The notes beneath the pieces were generated by a model, which saw nothing but the letters and a program-made list of their open reading frames with translations, did not search any database and had not been told where the DNA came from. Both the position numbers and the translations under genes were made by a program. Shown one piece after another: positions 11,651 to 22,559 of a DNA stretch of 64,000 nt (positions are counted from its first letter, which is position 1; each line of letters begins with the position of its first letter). The DNA is from Muraenolepis orangiensis (Eukaryota > Chordata > Actinopteri > Gadiformes > Muraenolepididae), in NCBI GenBank assembly GCA_027704905.1, contig CM051001.1, positions 27,306,737 to 27,370,736 of the forward strand. Reading direction: 5' to 3'.

Positions 11651-12091
11651 ATTCTGGGGGGGCTTGTGTGGTGGAACGTTATGGGAACATAATTCACTGT
11701 TTGTATTTAGTGTGTGTTGCACCACGGACCGGTTAGAGTGCGTACCGTGTTGTTGTTGTTGTTGTTGTTGTGGTGTGCTAGCTGGACAGTAGCAAGTAGC
11801 AGATGTGTTTCCCCTGTTGTGAAACTTAAATGGAAAATAAAGTGTGGAGTTCCATACGAAACACGCCGCCTCCGACTCCCATTCATCGGCTCTACAAGTG
11901 ACAAATAAAGGAATTCTGATTCCCACAGATTCACGACATCATTATATTCACGAGTATCATCATTGAAAAAAAGCCACACACAATGGTCGCGACATACCCC
12001 CCCCCCCCTGTTGGACTTCACGATGTTCGCGATCACGATTACCCCCCCACCCCGTCGGACGGTGATAGTGGGGGGGTCGCCAGTCTCCAGC

Positions 12092-12177
12092 ACCTTTGAG
12101 ACACGCATGGTGACGCTCTTCGGCCTGGTGAAAGTGGAAAGCTACTCAGGTACATGTCCTGACTCACGCTGTGGTGC
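12092..12177 (+). other. exon-like segment, copy 1 of an inverted pair
   Basis: Reads FETRMVTLFGLVKVESYSG, then CPDSRCGA, with a possible donor CAG|GTACAT near 12149. A near-identical copy lies in opposite orientation at 14115-14199. The protein family is not recognised. It could be a transposon part or a duplicated exon relic. Confidence 0.4.
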
Positions 12178-12461
12178 GATACTTAAAAATGCTAATCGAA
12201 ATATGGTGACGGCAACCCGACTGATGACGCGGTAGCTAATCGACCTCACTGTACACTTTGGCAGAGTACCAGTAGGTCATTTTAGAACAAATGAATTGAA
12301 ACCGATTGTGATCTATGGTGGAAGAAGCATAGATTTGCTGAAAAATAGCTATTTAGCGATTGTACCGATTACTACATTAATGATAAAAAAAAACTGAAAA
12401 ATCTGAAAAGAAGTTCTATGCCCAGTGGCCAGTGCTACCAAACACACCTGAAGGAATTTAC

Positions 12462-13180
12462 ATCAAGTCAAGTCAAGTCAAGTCAAGTTTCTTGTCACTT
12501 CACAGTTTACAGTTTAGTATAAAGCAGTGATGTGAAAATCTTGTGTGCAATACCCGACGACAGACAGCAGTTATAAAATAAGATAAAAATAGATAAAAAT
12601 AGAACAAAGAATATAAAATAAAAATAAAAAATGCAATTTATAAAATGCAAAAATCAGCACAGAAAAGAGCAATATGTATATATAAATCAATGTAATAAAA
12701 TATACATTGTTATATGTTATACACCCTTGTTCAGCAGCCTGATGGCCTGACTGTGGAAGCTATCTCTAAGCTTATTTGTACGACACGGTGCCTGACGGTA
12801 ATAGTGAGTACAGTTCGTGGCTGGGGTGGGCAATGTCTTTTATAATTCGTTTGGCCTTGGCCACGCACTGCTGGTTGTAAATGTCCAGGAGGGAGGGGAG
12901 CTCACCTCCAACGATATACTGGGCCGTCCGCACCACCCTTTGAAGCGTTCTGCGCTCGAGTGCAGTGCAGTTCCCGTACCAGGCGGTGATACACCCTGTA
13001 AGAACACTCTCGATGGTGCCGTTGTAGAATGTTCTCAGGATGCGGGGGCCCATGCTGAATTTCTTCAGACGCCTGAGAAAATACAGGCGTTGTTGGGCCC
13101 TTTTCACCACGTGTGTGGTGTGCGTGGACCATGTGAGGTCCTCGGAGATGTGCACGCCGAGGAACTCGGCGTGCATTTAG
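12462..13180 (-). mobile_element. 5'-truncated L2/Rex-type LINE with reverse transcriptase C-terminus
   Basis: The minus strand encodes about 130 aa of the LINE region following reverse transcriptase: EFLGVHISEDLTWSTHTTHV, QRLYFLRRLKKF, ESVLTGCITAWYGNCT and LQRVVRTAQ. The non-coding tail follows, ending in repeated AAGTC at 12462-12486. Only the C-terminus remains, so it is inactive. Confidence 0.88.
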
Positions 13181-13199
13181 TGAGAATTGAGGGAGAAGC

Positions 13200-14045
13200 G
13201 TTATTTGTGTAAAGTATATTTACACAAATTTATTTCAAATAAGACATACTATCATATAGTAATATGCTGAAAAAATCAAGTAAATTGTCTATTCACAAGC
13301 CAAAGAAACACCCTTTTGTCACGGTCAGCCGTGCTTTCTGTTAAGTTTGGCATCATGCACCTGGAATGCGAAAGGTTCAAGTCTGAAATATATAAAATAT
13401 AGTTGTCTGGAACGTGGAATTAATGAAGGACACAAGATAGATCCTGGCCCCCTAAAACTCTGATTGGGTATTCACCAGCGCAGTGAGCTCTGCTGATTGG
13501 TTCACAGAGCCTCTGGTACACGCTCATGTTAAAAACCAAGACTCACCGGCCGCTCGGGTCCGCCAGTTTTATGATGGACTCTCATTTTCAATTACGGTCA
13601 ATTACGGGTGCTGTTGGTATTTTGACACGGGGACATGATTGCTGTGCCTTCAAAGTGTTAAATAAGTAATATTTTCATTATTTCTCCAGATAATCTGGAA
13701 TTTAAGTGTATTTATTTTTCTCTTACAAATGTGTTTTTCTTTGAAATTTTAGGGAGGATGGTCCTCCCTTTCCTCAATGGACGAGCCCCACTGATGTTTA
13801 TATTATATTATTATGGCTTGTTAGGAACAAAATGCACTTATGGCTCCCTAGTACATCCAACAGGTCTCTAGCTGGTTCTGAACCAATTGGTCCAGTAGAA
13901 CTATCACCAGATGTTTCCATGACAACGCAAAAAAACTACTACTATTCAAAGCTTTGCAAAAAAATAGATTTACATTCAGCTGATTCAGTCGAAAAACGCC
14001 AATAATGTTATCGGCGAAACCAGCTAAAAACAAATCCCTTTTGGT
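13200..14045. other. non-coding stretch, no feature recognised
   Basis: AT-rich sequence with two CCAAT-type words (GATTGG) near 13459 and 13495. No exon, terminal repeat or RNA gene was recognised. Confidence 0.4.
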
Positions 14046-14114
14046 AACTCTTCCTAGGCTGGGGGGGGTGGGGGGGGGGGGGACGACTCTGACTGACTGA
14101 CTGTAAGAGTGTGG

Positions 14115-14199
14115 GCACCACAGCGTGAGTCAGGACATGTACCTGAGTAGCTTTCCACTTTCACCAGGCCGAAGAGCGTCACAATGCGTGTCTCAAAGG
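14115..14199 (-). other. exon-like segment, copy 2 of an inverted pair
   Basis: The minus strand reads TFETRIVTLFGLVKVESYSG after an upstream open stretch SPLSHTDPLEDHMV. It matches the plus-strand copy at 12092-12177 apart from a few substitutions. The putative donor CAG|GTACAT is retained in both copies. Identity is unknown. Confidence 0.4.
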
Positions 14200-14418
14200 T
14201 TACCATGTGGTCTTCCAACGGGTCGGTGTGACTCAGAGGTGAATCTACACACAACCTGTCCCACAGAACTCACGTGGTCTGTCCACCACTCCAACTTCAG
14301 AACTTTTGCATAACATGGGCTAGCAGCCGCTGCAGGAGACCTGTACATGTGGTGTCAGTGGGGCTCTCGGGGCTCAGAGGGACCACGTCACCCTCAGAGC
14401 TACATCCCCCTCCAACCA

Positions 14419-14421
<3 letters not shown>

Positions 14422-14458
<37 letters not shown>
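14422..14458. repeat. (TA)n microsatellite
   Basis: About 18 TA dimers. Confidence 0.9.
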
Positions 14459-14461
<3 letters not shown>

Positions 14462-14603
14462 TATATCTAAAGCTTTATATCTAAAGATTTATATATAAGT
14501 TATAATAATATTATCATAATTCACACCTCTTGATGTATTGCATACCACTATATGCAATACAGGGATCCGTGTTAATGATGCAGTTCTTAGCTTTAATCTA
14601 CCG

Positions 14604-14605
<2 letters not shown>

Positions 14606-14642
<37 letters not shown>

Positions 14643-14760
14643 GTGAGGTTACACACTTGCGAGACGTGGGTACACACTTGCGAGGTTATACAGCTGTGAG
14701 GTTACACACTTGCGAGGTTATACAGCTGTGAGGTTACACACTTGCGAGGTTATACACCTG
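14606..14760. repeat. (CA)n followed by a GAGGTTACACACTTGC minisatellite
   Basis: A (CA)18 run (14606-14641) is followed by about five units alternating TGAGGTTACACACTTGC and GAGGTTATACAGCTG. Confidence 0.88.
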
Positions 14761-15467
14761 TGCGGAGCCCCTAACAGGTGAACGATCAGGACGGTTGAAT
14801 AAGCACACAGCCAACATGAATGGAAAGTCTTCATGTTGAACACGTGGGTGTGTTGCGGTGAAGACAACTCAGATGAGGAGAAAGAAACGGTTAATAACAA
14901 CACACAGATACAAGGGCCGGATGCCAGTGTTTTTCCGGTTTACTTGGCTGAAACCACAAGCCCAATAACACAAAACGAAATAACACAAAACATTTAAAAA
15001 GGCCACCACCACTACGCTTATGAGCAGAGGGAAGAAGTCCCATGGCCTTTATACATTTTTTTGAAAAGTTTTCTCGTTCTCGATCGGGTCAAATCAATAT
15101 TGCTATCTACACACCACAGGGTACTTTATCCCTCACAGGTTTTGGACGGTGTGCAACAACCACACAAGAGCTACACACCTTTAGACTTCTGATGGACATG
15201 TGTATCCCAGAGCAAACTAGTTGGCACTGTCCTAGTGAAAGCCAGGGGTGGTGTATTACCGAAGCAAAGGAACACATTATTAGTTCCACTGATGGAAACC
15301 CCCAACTCTCGGGTCTACTCTGAAGACCAGCAGCGTGGTGGCCTGGAGTGTTGGAAATGGAAAGTGAGCAGAAGAGCATCTGAACACAGTGAGACCCTGT
15401 CAGGGGAACCCCCCCCCTTTCTGGCCATCATCTTTAAAGATGTATTACAGTACACAGTTGGATTTGT
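14761..15467. other. non-coding stretch, no feature recognised
   Basis: Single-copy-looking sequence. Short open frames (93 and 90 aa) overlap on opposite strands and resemble no family. Confidence 0.4.
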
Positions 15468-16905
15468 TAAAGCAGTGCATTCTACCTAATGAAGCAGTGT
15501 ATCCTACCTAATAAAGCAGTGTATTCTACCTAATAAAGCAGTGTATCCTACCTAATAAAGCAGTGTATTCTACCTAATAAAGCAGTGTATTCTACCTAAT
15601 AAAGCAGTGGATTCTACCTAATAAAGCAGTGTATCCTACCTAATAAAGCAGTGTATTCTACCTAATAAAGCAGTGTATCCTACCTAATAAAGCAGTGTAT
15701 CCTACCTAATAAAGCAGTGTATCCTACCTAATAAAGCAGTGTATCCTACCTAATAAAGCAGTGTATCCTACCTAATAAAGCAGTGTATCCTACCTAATAA
15801 AGCAGTGCATTCTACCTAATAAAGCAGTGTATCCTACCTAATAAAGCAGTGTATCCTACCTAATAAAGCAGTGCAGTCTACCTAATAAAGCAGTGTATCC
15901 TACCTAATAAAGCAGTGTATCCTACCTAATAAAGCAGTGTATTCTACCTGTTAAGGCAGTGTATTCTACCTAATAAAGCAGGGCATTCTACCTAATAAAG
16001 CAGTGTATCATACCTAATAAAGCAGTGTATTCTACCTAATAAAGCAGTGTATCCTACCTAATTAATCAGTGTATTCTACCTAATAAAGCAGTGTATTCTA
16101 CCTGTTAAAGCAGTGTATCCTACCTAATAAAGCGGTGCATTCTACCTAATAAAGCAGTGTATTCTACCTGTTAAGGCAGTGTATCCTACCTAATAAAGCA
16201 GTGCATTCTACCTAATAAAGCAGTGTATTCTACCTAATAAAGCAGTGTATCCTACCTAATAAAGCAGTGTATCCTACCTAATAAAGCAGTGTATCCTACC
16301 TAATAAAGCAGTGTATCCTACCTAATAAAGCAGTGCAGTCTACCTAATAAAGCAGTGTATCCTACCTAATAAAGCAGTGCATTCTACCTAATAAAGCAGT
16401 GTATCCTACCTAATAAAGCAGTGTATCCTACCTAATAAAGCAGTGTATTCTACCTGTTAAGGCAGTGTATTCTACCTAATAAAGCAGGGCATTCTACCTA
16501 ATAAAGCAGTGTATCATACCTAATAAAGCAGTGTATTCTACCTAATAAAGCAGTGTATCCTACCTAATAAAGCAGTGTATTCTACCTAATAAAGCAGTGT
16601 ATTCTACCTGTTAAAGCAGTGTATCCTACCTAATAAAGCGGTGCATTCTACCTAATAAAGCAGTGTATTCTACCTGTTAAGGCAGTGTATCCTACCTAAT
16701 AAAGCAGTGCATTCTACCTAATAAAGCAGTGTATTCTACCTAATAAAGCAGTGTATCCTACCTAATAAAGCAGTGTATCCTACCTAATAAAGCAGTGCAT
16801 TCTACCTAATAAAGCAGTGTATTCTACCTAATAAAGCAGTGCATTCTACCTAATAAAGCAGTGTATCCTACCTAATAAAGCAGTGTATTCTACCTAATAA
16901 GGCAA
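15468..16905. repeat. 22-bp minisatellite array with 506-bp higher-order repeat
   Basis: About 65 copies of a unit with core AATAAAGCAGTGTATCCTAC. Rare variants recur in the same order 506 bp (23 units) apart: CTGTTAAGG at 15948 and 16454, GGGCATTCTA at 15981 and 16487, and GCGGTGCAT at 16132 and 16638. So a block of units was duplicated as a whole. Confidence 0.97.
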
Positions 16906-17061
16906 TTTAATGAATTCAACAGCATTGTATTGTGTATTCATGTATTATCGATTATGTTACCTGTACTCAAATGCACATGCTTTGACATATATTTACCACA
17001 TAGACGATCAAAATAATGTATATTCATGATAACAAATAGGATTATGATCATCACCAAATTG

Positions 17062-17285
17062 CTGAGAGTGAAGTTCACCCACCGGCTCAACAGAGAGCTG
17101 AGAGTGCAGTGCAGTTAAACCACCGGCTCAACAGAGAGCTGAGAGTGCAGTGCAGTTAAACCACTGGCTCAACAGAAAGCTGAGAGTGCAGTGCAGTTAA
17201 ACCACCGGCTCAACAGAGAGCTGAGAGTGCAGTGCAGTTCAACCACTGGAACAACAGAGAGCTGAGAGTGCAGTGCAGTTCAACC
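17062..17285. repeat. 41-bp repeat in il2 upstream region
   Basis: About five copies of a unit containing CTGAGAGTGCAGTGCAGTT and CACCGGCTCAACAGAG, ending about 135 bp before the il2 TATA box. Confidence 0.9.
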
Positions 17286-17292
17286 AGGCCAA

Positions 17293-17425
17293 GGGATTCC
17301 ACCTCAGCTCTGTAGCACTGTGAAAAAAAACCCCAATACTCATCTATTGGAAAACAATTCAGTGTGCAGGGGGTAATATCCAAACTAATTCTGCCCACCA
17401 CTTCCACCCCACCTACTGTATATAA
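17293..17425 (+). promoter_or_regulatory. il2 proximal promoter: kappaB-like, NFAT core, TATA
   Basis: TATATAA at 17419-17425 lies about 100 bp before the il2 ATG. TGGAAAA at 17348-17354 has the NFAT core. GGGATTCCAC at 17293-17302 is close to the NF-kappaB consensus. NFAT and NF-kappaB control of IL2 is well established in mammals; function here is inferred. Confidence 0.6.
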
Positions 17426-17525
17426 CCAGCATGCAGCCTCCCTCTGACACAAAGACACTTGCTAAGACCTCTATCTCTAAGGCTGAACTCTCAAACCCTT
17501 ATCTAACCCTTATCTAACCTTTGAA

Positions 17526-19113
17526 ATGGAGAATATTTTTAGAATGGCCTTTTGGACAATGGCTCTGTCTGGGTGCCTCCAAGCCAACGCTGCAGCTTTG
17601 AGCCCCACAGACAAGACCCCGGAAGAAGAACATCTCAGAATATATGACACATGTGTAAGTAGTCTCAGTCTGTGTGTCTATTTCATAGGAATACCGCTCT
17701 TTGTCGGTCTCTAAACAAAACAACTCATCCTGTTATTTTGTCCTTCTTCCATCCCAACAGCTGTTCAATATGAGCCTCTACACACCACCCCCTACGGTAA
17801 GGGAATGTTTGGATATTTATTGTTGAACTGAAAGTTCTCCACCAAGAGATCTGACTCACAAGGCACCATCTGACTGAAAATGCACTGCAGAATATATTTG
17901 TTAATACATACAAATTGACTACATACAGAATACACTGTCTGCCAGGTATGGAAGACTACAGTATATAGAAATACTGTATATACAGTCAAACAGTGAAAAC
18001 AGTGGTTCTCAACTGGTCCAGCTGAGTCATTCAGAAATAAAACATGGATTCACCAATATTGCAAAAATCTTAAAAAAAACAAAACATGAATTACGCCAGG
18101 CAAGATAAGACCGGTGTCACGCTTCACTCCTGGCTTCCACTCGCTCTCTGGTTCTCCAACCAACGCCGTCACAGCCGTCCCCCACACTCTCTAGTACAGG
18201 AAGTGGTGTCGGCAGCACAAGCTTGTAGTCAAAGACTAAGAGACTGAGGGTGTTGTTGTGCGTCTCTGTGGCAGGTGAAGTGTCTGGGCGCTGCGCTGGA
18301 GTGCGTTATCAAGCAGCTCGAAACAGTGATGGATGAATGCAAGGACAACAAACACATCGTTCGGGTACTAGATGATCTGGATTACGTGATGGAGCTGGGC
18401 AAAGAGGTAAGGCCTGCATACTACACCCTCCCTTTAGCACCTCGCGGCCTCTCGCCTCTAGTTTTATTTATTTTTTTAATTCATTTAATTTATTAGGTTT
18501 GCTAGCTATGTGGTTATCCACCTTATTGTACTTTTACCTGAGCACTGTTTCTGCTCTTGAAGGAAATGTAACGTATCATTTATATATTATATTATTAAGG
18601 TGACTAGTAGTTCTCTTGTCTTACCTGTTGAATGACCTTATTGTAATGTAATGTATTATATATGATGTTATTATACATGTGTATATGTATGTATATATTA
18701 TATTATTATGGTGACTAGTAGTTCTCTTGTCTTACCTGTTGAATGACCTTATTGGAAATCGCTTTGGACAAAATATTTTGATAAATGACTGTTATGCAAT
18801 GTAATGGGATGTAGTGCAATGTAGTGTTATGTAATGTAGTTTAGTGTAATGTAGTGTTATGTAATGTAGTTTAGTGTAATGTAGTTTAGTGTAATGTAGT
18901 GGGATGCAGTGCTGAACAACGGATTGGTCGTTTGCTGGTCTGTATTGATAACAACATCATAACTGTCTGTGTGGTCTGTGCTCTCAGGCGCTGTCCCAGT
19001 CCAACTCCACCCAGTGTGTGTGTGAGGGAGGGCCCAGATCCTCCCGGGACAGCTTCCTGAAGAACTTAACCAATTTACTCCAGCTGCACAACACCATGAA
19101 ACTTACCGAGTGA
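17526..19113 (+). CDS. il2: interleukin-2 (four coding exons)
   Basis: Secreted four-helix cytokine of the IL-2/IL-15 family, the main T-cell growth factor in vertebrates. Coding exons are 17526-17654, 17761-17796, 18275-18406 and 18988-19113, all phase 0 and GT-AG, giving 140 aa; four exons is the usual IL2 count. A hydrophobic signal peptide covers about residues 5-20 (MAFWTMALSGCLQANA). Features typical of fish IL-2 are the exon 2 segment LFNMSLYTPP, Cys58-x6-Cys65, Cys77, and a C-terminal C-x-C (Cys109, Cys111) followed by helix D (SFLKNLTNLLQLHN), comparable to the CxxCE...FLxxF end of IL-15. Sequons lie at Asn46, Asn105 and Asn125. The start is the first ATG after the TATA box. Position between il21 and adad1 separates it from il15, which lies elsewhere in vertebrates. 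Sequence divergence in this family is high, so the call rests on structure plus synteny. Confidence 0.88.
18597..18905. mobile_element. SINE/LINE tail pair with TAATG-rich tract, il2 intron 3
   Basis: GGTGACTAGTAGTTCTCTTG and TGTTGAATGACCTTATTG occur twice (about 18599 and 18711), ending in a SINE-type tail ATCGCTTTGGACAAA. A TAATGTAGT-rich tract follows. A near copy of the whole arrangement lies at 45571-45730. Confidence 0.6.
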
Positions 19114-19237
19114 TGCTGATGATGTCACGCTGGTTGCTATGACTACAGAATCATTTGATTTGCCGACCGATGAATTTGACTTATTTATTTAACAGACAGT
19201 TAAGGAAACCGTTTGTCTGGATGCTCACTCCCTAACA

Positions 19238-19291
<54 letters not shown>

Positions 19292-19545
19292 GTTTTTTAT
19301 AATTGTATTTCTGTATTTATTTGATTTGACACATTCCTATTCTAAACTCAGGTGATCTATTTATTATTTATATTTAAAGGATACGACGGATATCAATTGG
19401 TTCTTAACATAAGGGAACAAATGTTTGTCATCCAACTCTTGGATGTGTGCTCTTGAAACTCTTTATTACGTACTGCTTTTATTATTAATTTATTTATTAA
19501 CTACTTAACATGAACCTAATCTGTAACACGACATAATAAAATGTG
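19114..19545 (+). promoter_or_regulatory. il2: il2 3' untranslated region, AU-rich, with poly(A) signal
   Basis: ATTTA motifs occur at about 19181-19192, 19313-19323, 19358-19376 and 19484-19498. A TA run lies at 19242-19277. AATAAA is at 19535-19540. The arrangement fits an unstable cytokine message. Confidence 0.65.
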
Positions 19546-19601
19546 CAGAAAAACCAATGTTCAAAAAAGCTTCTTATTCTGACCCTATAAGACAGAAAGG
19601 A

Positions 19602-19650
<49 letters not shown>

Positions 19651-19687
19651 GAGAGAGAGACAGAGAGAGAGACAGACAGACAGACAC

Positions 19688-19777
<90 letters not shown>

Positions 19778-19800
19778 CGAGAGAGAGAGAGAGAGAGAGA
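19602..19800. repeat. (CAGA)n / (GA)n tetranucleotide array
   Basis: Alternating ACAG and GA blocks. Frames on both strands stay open (DRQT / SVCL repeats) because of the repeat. Confidence 0.95.
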
Positions 19801-20219
19801 CCCTGATCCATTATCCTCAATCAACAAGTAGTTTTCAGGCTGTATTTGAGCAATGTGTGTGTGCGTGTGTGCGTCCGTTGGTGCGTGCATGGGGGGGGGG
19901 GATTTATACGTTCCTATGCTTTAAATAAAGGGGACATTTATCAGTGTTCAGATAATCTCTGACGTGTCAAACCATGACGACCACCCAAGTGTCCGGGACT
20001 GCATTGTTCCTAGTAAGAGTTCCTCCTGTCAACGTACCTCTGTGTGTAAGAGGAGCGACCACATCAAGCACTTCCTGTGATGAACAGGAAGTTGAGTGGT
20101 GTGAAAACAAGACTACACACTTTCTCCGAAAGCTACATGAGACCAAACAAAAGCTCTCCCTTCGATCGAGACATGATCCATCTTCTGTGGATGTGTGTGA
20201 TACGAATGAGACACAGTTA

Positions 20220-20369
<150 letters not shown>

Positions 20370-20537
20370 CCCTTCGTGCTCCACCTACATGACTATAACA
20401 ACTGTCCCCACTGTCTCCCACTGAACAAAAAAACAAACCCAAACTAGCGAACAAGCGGGGTAAGGAATGGGCAACACATACCGAGGGAGGAGAGTGGTCC
20501 AGTCCCGTCAGAAGAACCCGTCCTGCCTCGGACCCGG

Positions 20538-20577
<40 letters not shown>

Positions 20578-20926
20578 TGCACGTGCCCTGCAGGTTGTGA
20601 GAGGACAGACCTCACGGCACGCACCAGGAAACCACAGAGCCCCGCTCTCTTGTTTACTACGAGCATGAAGGAGGCGTTGCACCATCGACTGGTTCCGTGC
20701 AGAGTAAACAGGACCTCCGCTTTCATGCTACAATGTTTATGTTCAGATAAATATTGTAGCACGAAAGCAGGAGGTCCTCTGCTCCAAACGAAGGATGTGC
20801 ACATTACATCACTACATTACATTACATTGGTGTAGTAGTTATAGTTTAATAATAACCCTCTACAATAAGAGACCTAAAAAGAACCTGATGGCTTTAGTGT
20901 TTCAGATAAGCTTTGGTGATGGTTCC

Positions 20927-21297
20927 CCTCTGGTCCATCCTGGTGCTCCGTGCCTCTTGTCCCCAGCCTCTGGTCCATCCTGGTGCTCCGTGCCTCTTGT
21001 CCCCAGCCTCTGGTCCATCCTGGTGCTCCATGCCTCTGGTCCCCAGCCTCTGGTCCATCCTGGTACCTCTGGTCCCCAGCCTCTGGTCCATCCTGGTGCC
21101 TCTGGTCCCCAGCCTCTGGTCCACCCTGGTGCCTCTGGTCCCCAGCCTCTGGTCCACCCTGGTGCCTCTGGTCCCCAGCCTCTGGTCCATCCTGGTGCCT
21201 CTAGTCCCCAGCCTCTGGTCTATCCTGGTGCCTCTGGTCCCCAGCCTCTGGTCTATCCTGGTGCCTCTGGTCCCCAGCCTCTGGTCCATCCTAGTGC
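20927..21297. repeat. 33-bp minisatellite
   Basis: About eleven units built from CTCTGGTCCATCCTGGTGCC and TCTGGTCCCCAGC. Three frames are open because the unit is a multiple of three without stops; it is not a gene. Confidence 0.92.
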
Positions 21298-21426
21298 CGC
21301 ATGCAAAGTCAGGCAGCCCCTTATAAAAACATGTTCATTCAATATGTCAGTCAGACAGACGGACAGACCCTCCCCTTCAATTAGGGGGGGGGGGGGCAGC
21401 TCAGTCTGTTGGGACTTCTGTTCTGT

Positions 21427-22400
21427 TGGGGAAAAGGTGCCGGTTTGCCTCCTGAGCCGAGGTCTGCCGAGCAAGGCACCAGACCCCTACACTGCTCCAG
21501 TGGCGTCGCTAGGCTGTTTTATTCGGGGCTAAAGCCCCGGATGTTTTGTAATTAGCCCCGAATGTATATATACATTTTCTGTAAAAAAAATAATAATAAT
21601 TGATTGCATGCTCTCAAAGCTTCTCTTATGCTGTGGTTTCAATGATATTTGAACAGTTAAGAATAACAATGAATTATTATTATTATTATTCTTTTTTAAA
21701 TCCACTAATATAGCATTGGCACACAGAGGGTTAACACCAGGTCGCTACGTCGTCATTCACCCTCACAAGCTTCAGCAGTCGGCGCGCACGTTAGTTGTCG
21801 TTGCCTAGACTTGTCACTGCAAGGCAAGCAGAGAAATGTCACAGAGAAAGATTTCCTTGTTTTTTGTGCCAAAGGTGGTTGACAGCCAAAGAGGTAATGG
21901 AATAGAAGGGATTCTGGAAAATGTTATATTATTTCGAAATTAGTGTTGCCCAAGTGTCCCTGGGCAAGGCACCTAACCCCTAGTTGCTCCAGGGTCGCCG
22001 TCTATGGCTGACCCCCTTGCCAAGAGCAAGAAAAAATAATTCCAACAATTGACTGAGCAATAACTAACTTTCTCTAATGATTGTAATACATGAATGTATA
22101 TGCAATAAAATTAACTAAACACAAACCCCAAAATCTGATCTGATTGTAAGTTAAAAACACTATTTTATGCGTTATTTTAATAAATAAATGAAAAAAATGT
22201 TTTGCTCCCTCGCTTCGCATGGATTCGGGAGGGAACTTACAGCTTTTTTGGAAAAACTTCTCTTTTTTCAGCGTTTCCTGTTTGCATCCCTGCCTCTGGG
22301 CTAAGCCCCGGATGTTTTCAAATCCTAAAAACGCCCCTGCACTGCTCCCCAGGCGCTGTGTATAGAACTGTGTATAGAACTGTGTATACAACTGTGTTTC
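21427..22400. mobile_element. SINE interrupted by a hAT element
   Basis: Sequence left of the hAT element (CCGAGCAAGGCACCAGACCC) and right of it (CTGCTCCCCAGGCGCTG) joins into the usual fish V-SINE/tRNA-SINE middle. The same GGGCAAGGCACC word recurs at 21962 and 27083. Confidence 0.55.
21498..22339. mobile_element. hAT-type non-autonomous DNA transposon (842 bp)
   Basis: The terminal repeats start CAGTGGCGTCGCTAGG and end CCTAAAAACGCCCCTG. They are flanked by the exact 8-bp duplication CACTGCTC (21490-21497 and 22340-22347), the target size of hAT transposases. Subterminal GGGCTAA(A)GCCCCGGATG blocks occur near both ends. The interior contains a SINE fragment near 21955-22025 and no transposase. 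Confidence 0.85.
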
Positions 22401-22559
22401 TATAGATCTAGAATTCCTTTGCTCAGGGACGGCTTCCCAGTACAACAATATATATAAATATGAAAAAACTCATTGAGAAGAAGGCCGTCATATTCAATTA
22501 AATTAGCATCAGAATGTGTGAATTGAAGGCAGCAAGTACTGGAGTTTATCCCACTGTAA

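Larger units (their letters stand above)
9498..11896 (+). mobile_element. Ty3/Gypsy LTR retrotransposon, internally deleted
   Basis: Two near-identical long terminal repeats of 229 bp (9498-9726) and 230 bp (11667-11896) start TGTGGTGGAACG and end CGGCTCTACA. They are flanked by the 4-bp target duplication AGTG (9494-9497 and 11897-11900). The 5' LTR is followed by CTGGTGACCCCGACG, a primer-binding-site-like stretch, and the 3' LTR is preceded by a purine tract with seven G. Inside are gag, protease and integrase-tail remnants. Reverse transcriptase, RNase H and the integrase core are absent, since the interior is only 1.9 kb. The LTRs contain a GTT repeat of differing context and a poly(A)-type AATAAA. 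Confidence 0.9.

Noticed and set aside
9498..11896. Complete, active retrotransposon
   Set aside because: The interior is only 1.9 kb, gag is frameshifted, and the reverse transcriptase and integrase core are absent.
12817..13212. 131-aa plus-strand frame
   Set aside because: Antisense of the LINE reverse-transcriptase tail, which is the recognisable frame on the minus strand.
15468..16905. CRISPR-like regular array
   Set aside because: Units are contiguous with no unique spacers, and the host is a vertebrate.
17526..19113. il15 or an il15-like gene instead of il2
   Set aside because: Four coding exons, the LFNMSLYTPP segment and the position between il21 and adad1 fit il2; il15 has a different locus and a longer leader.
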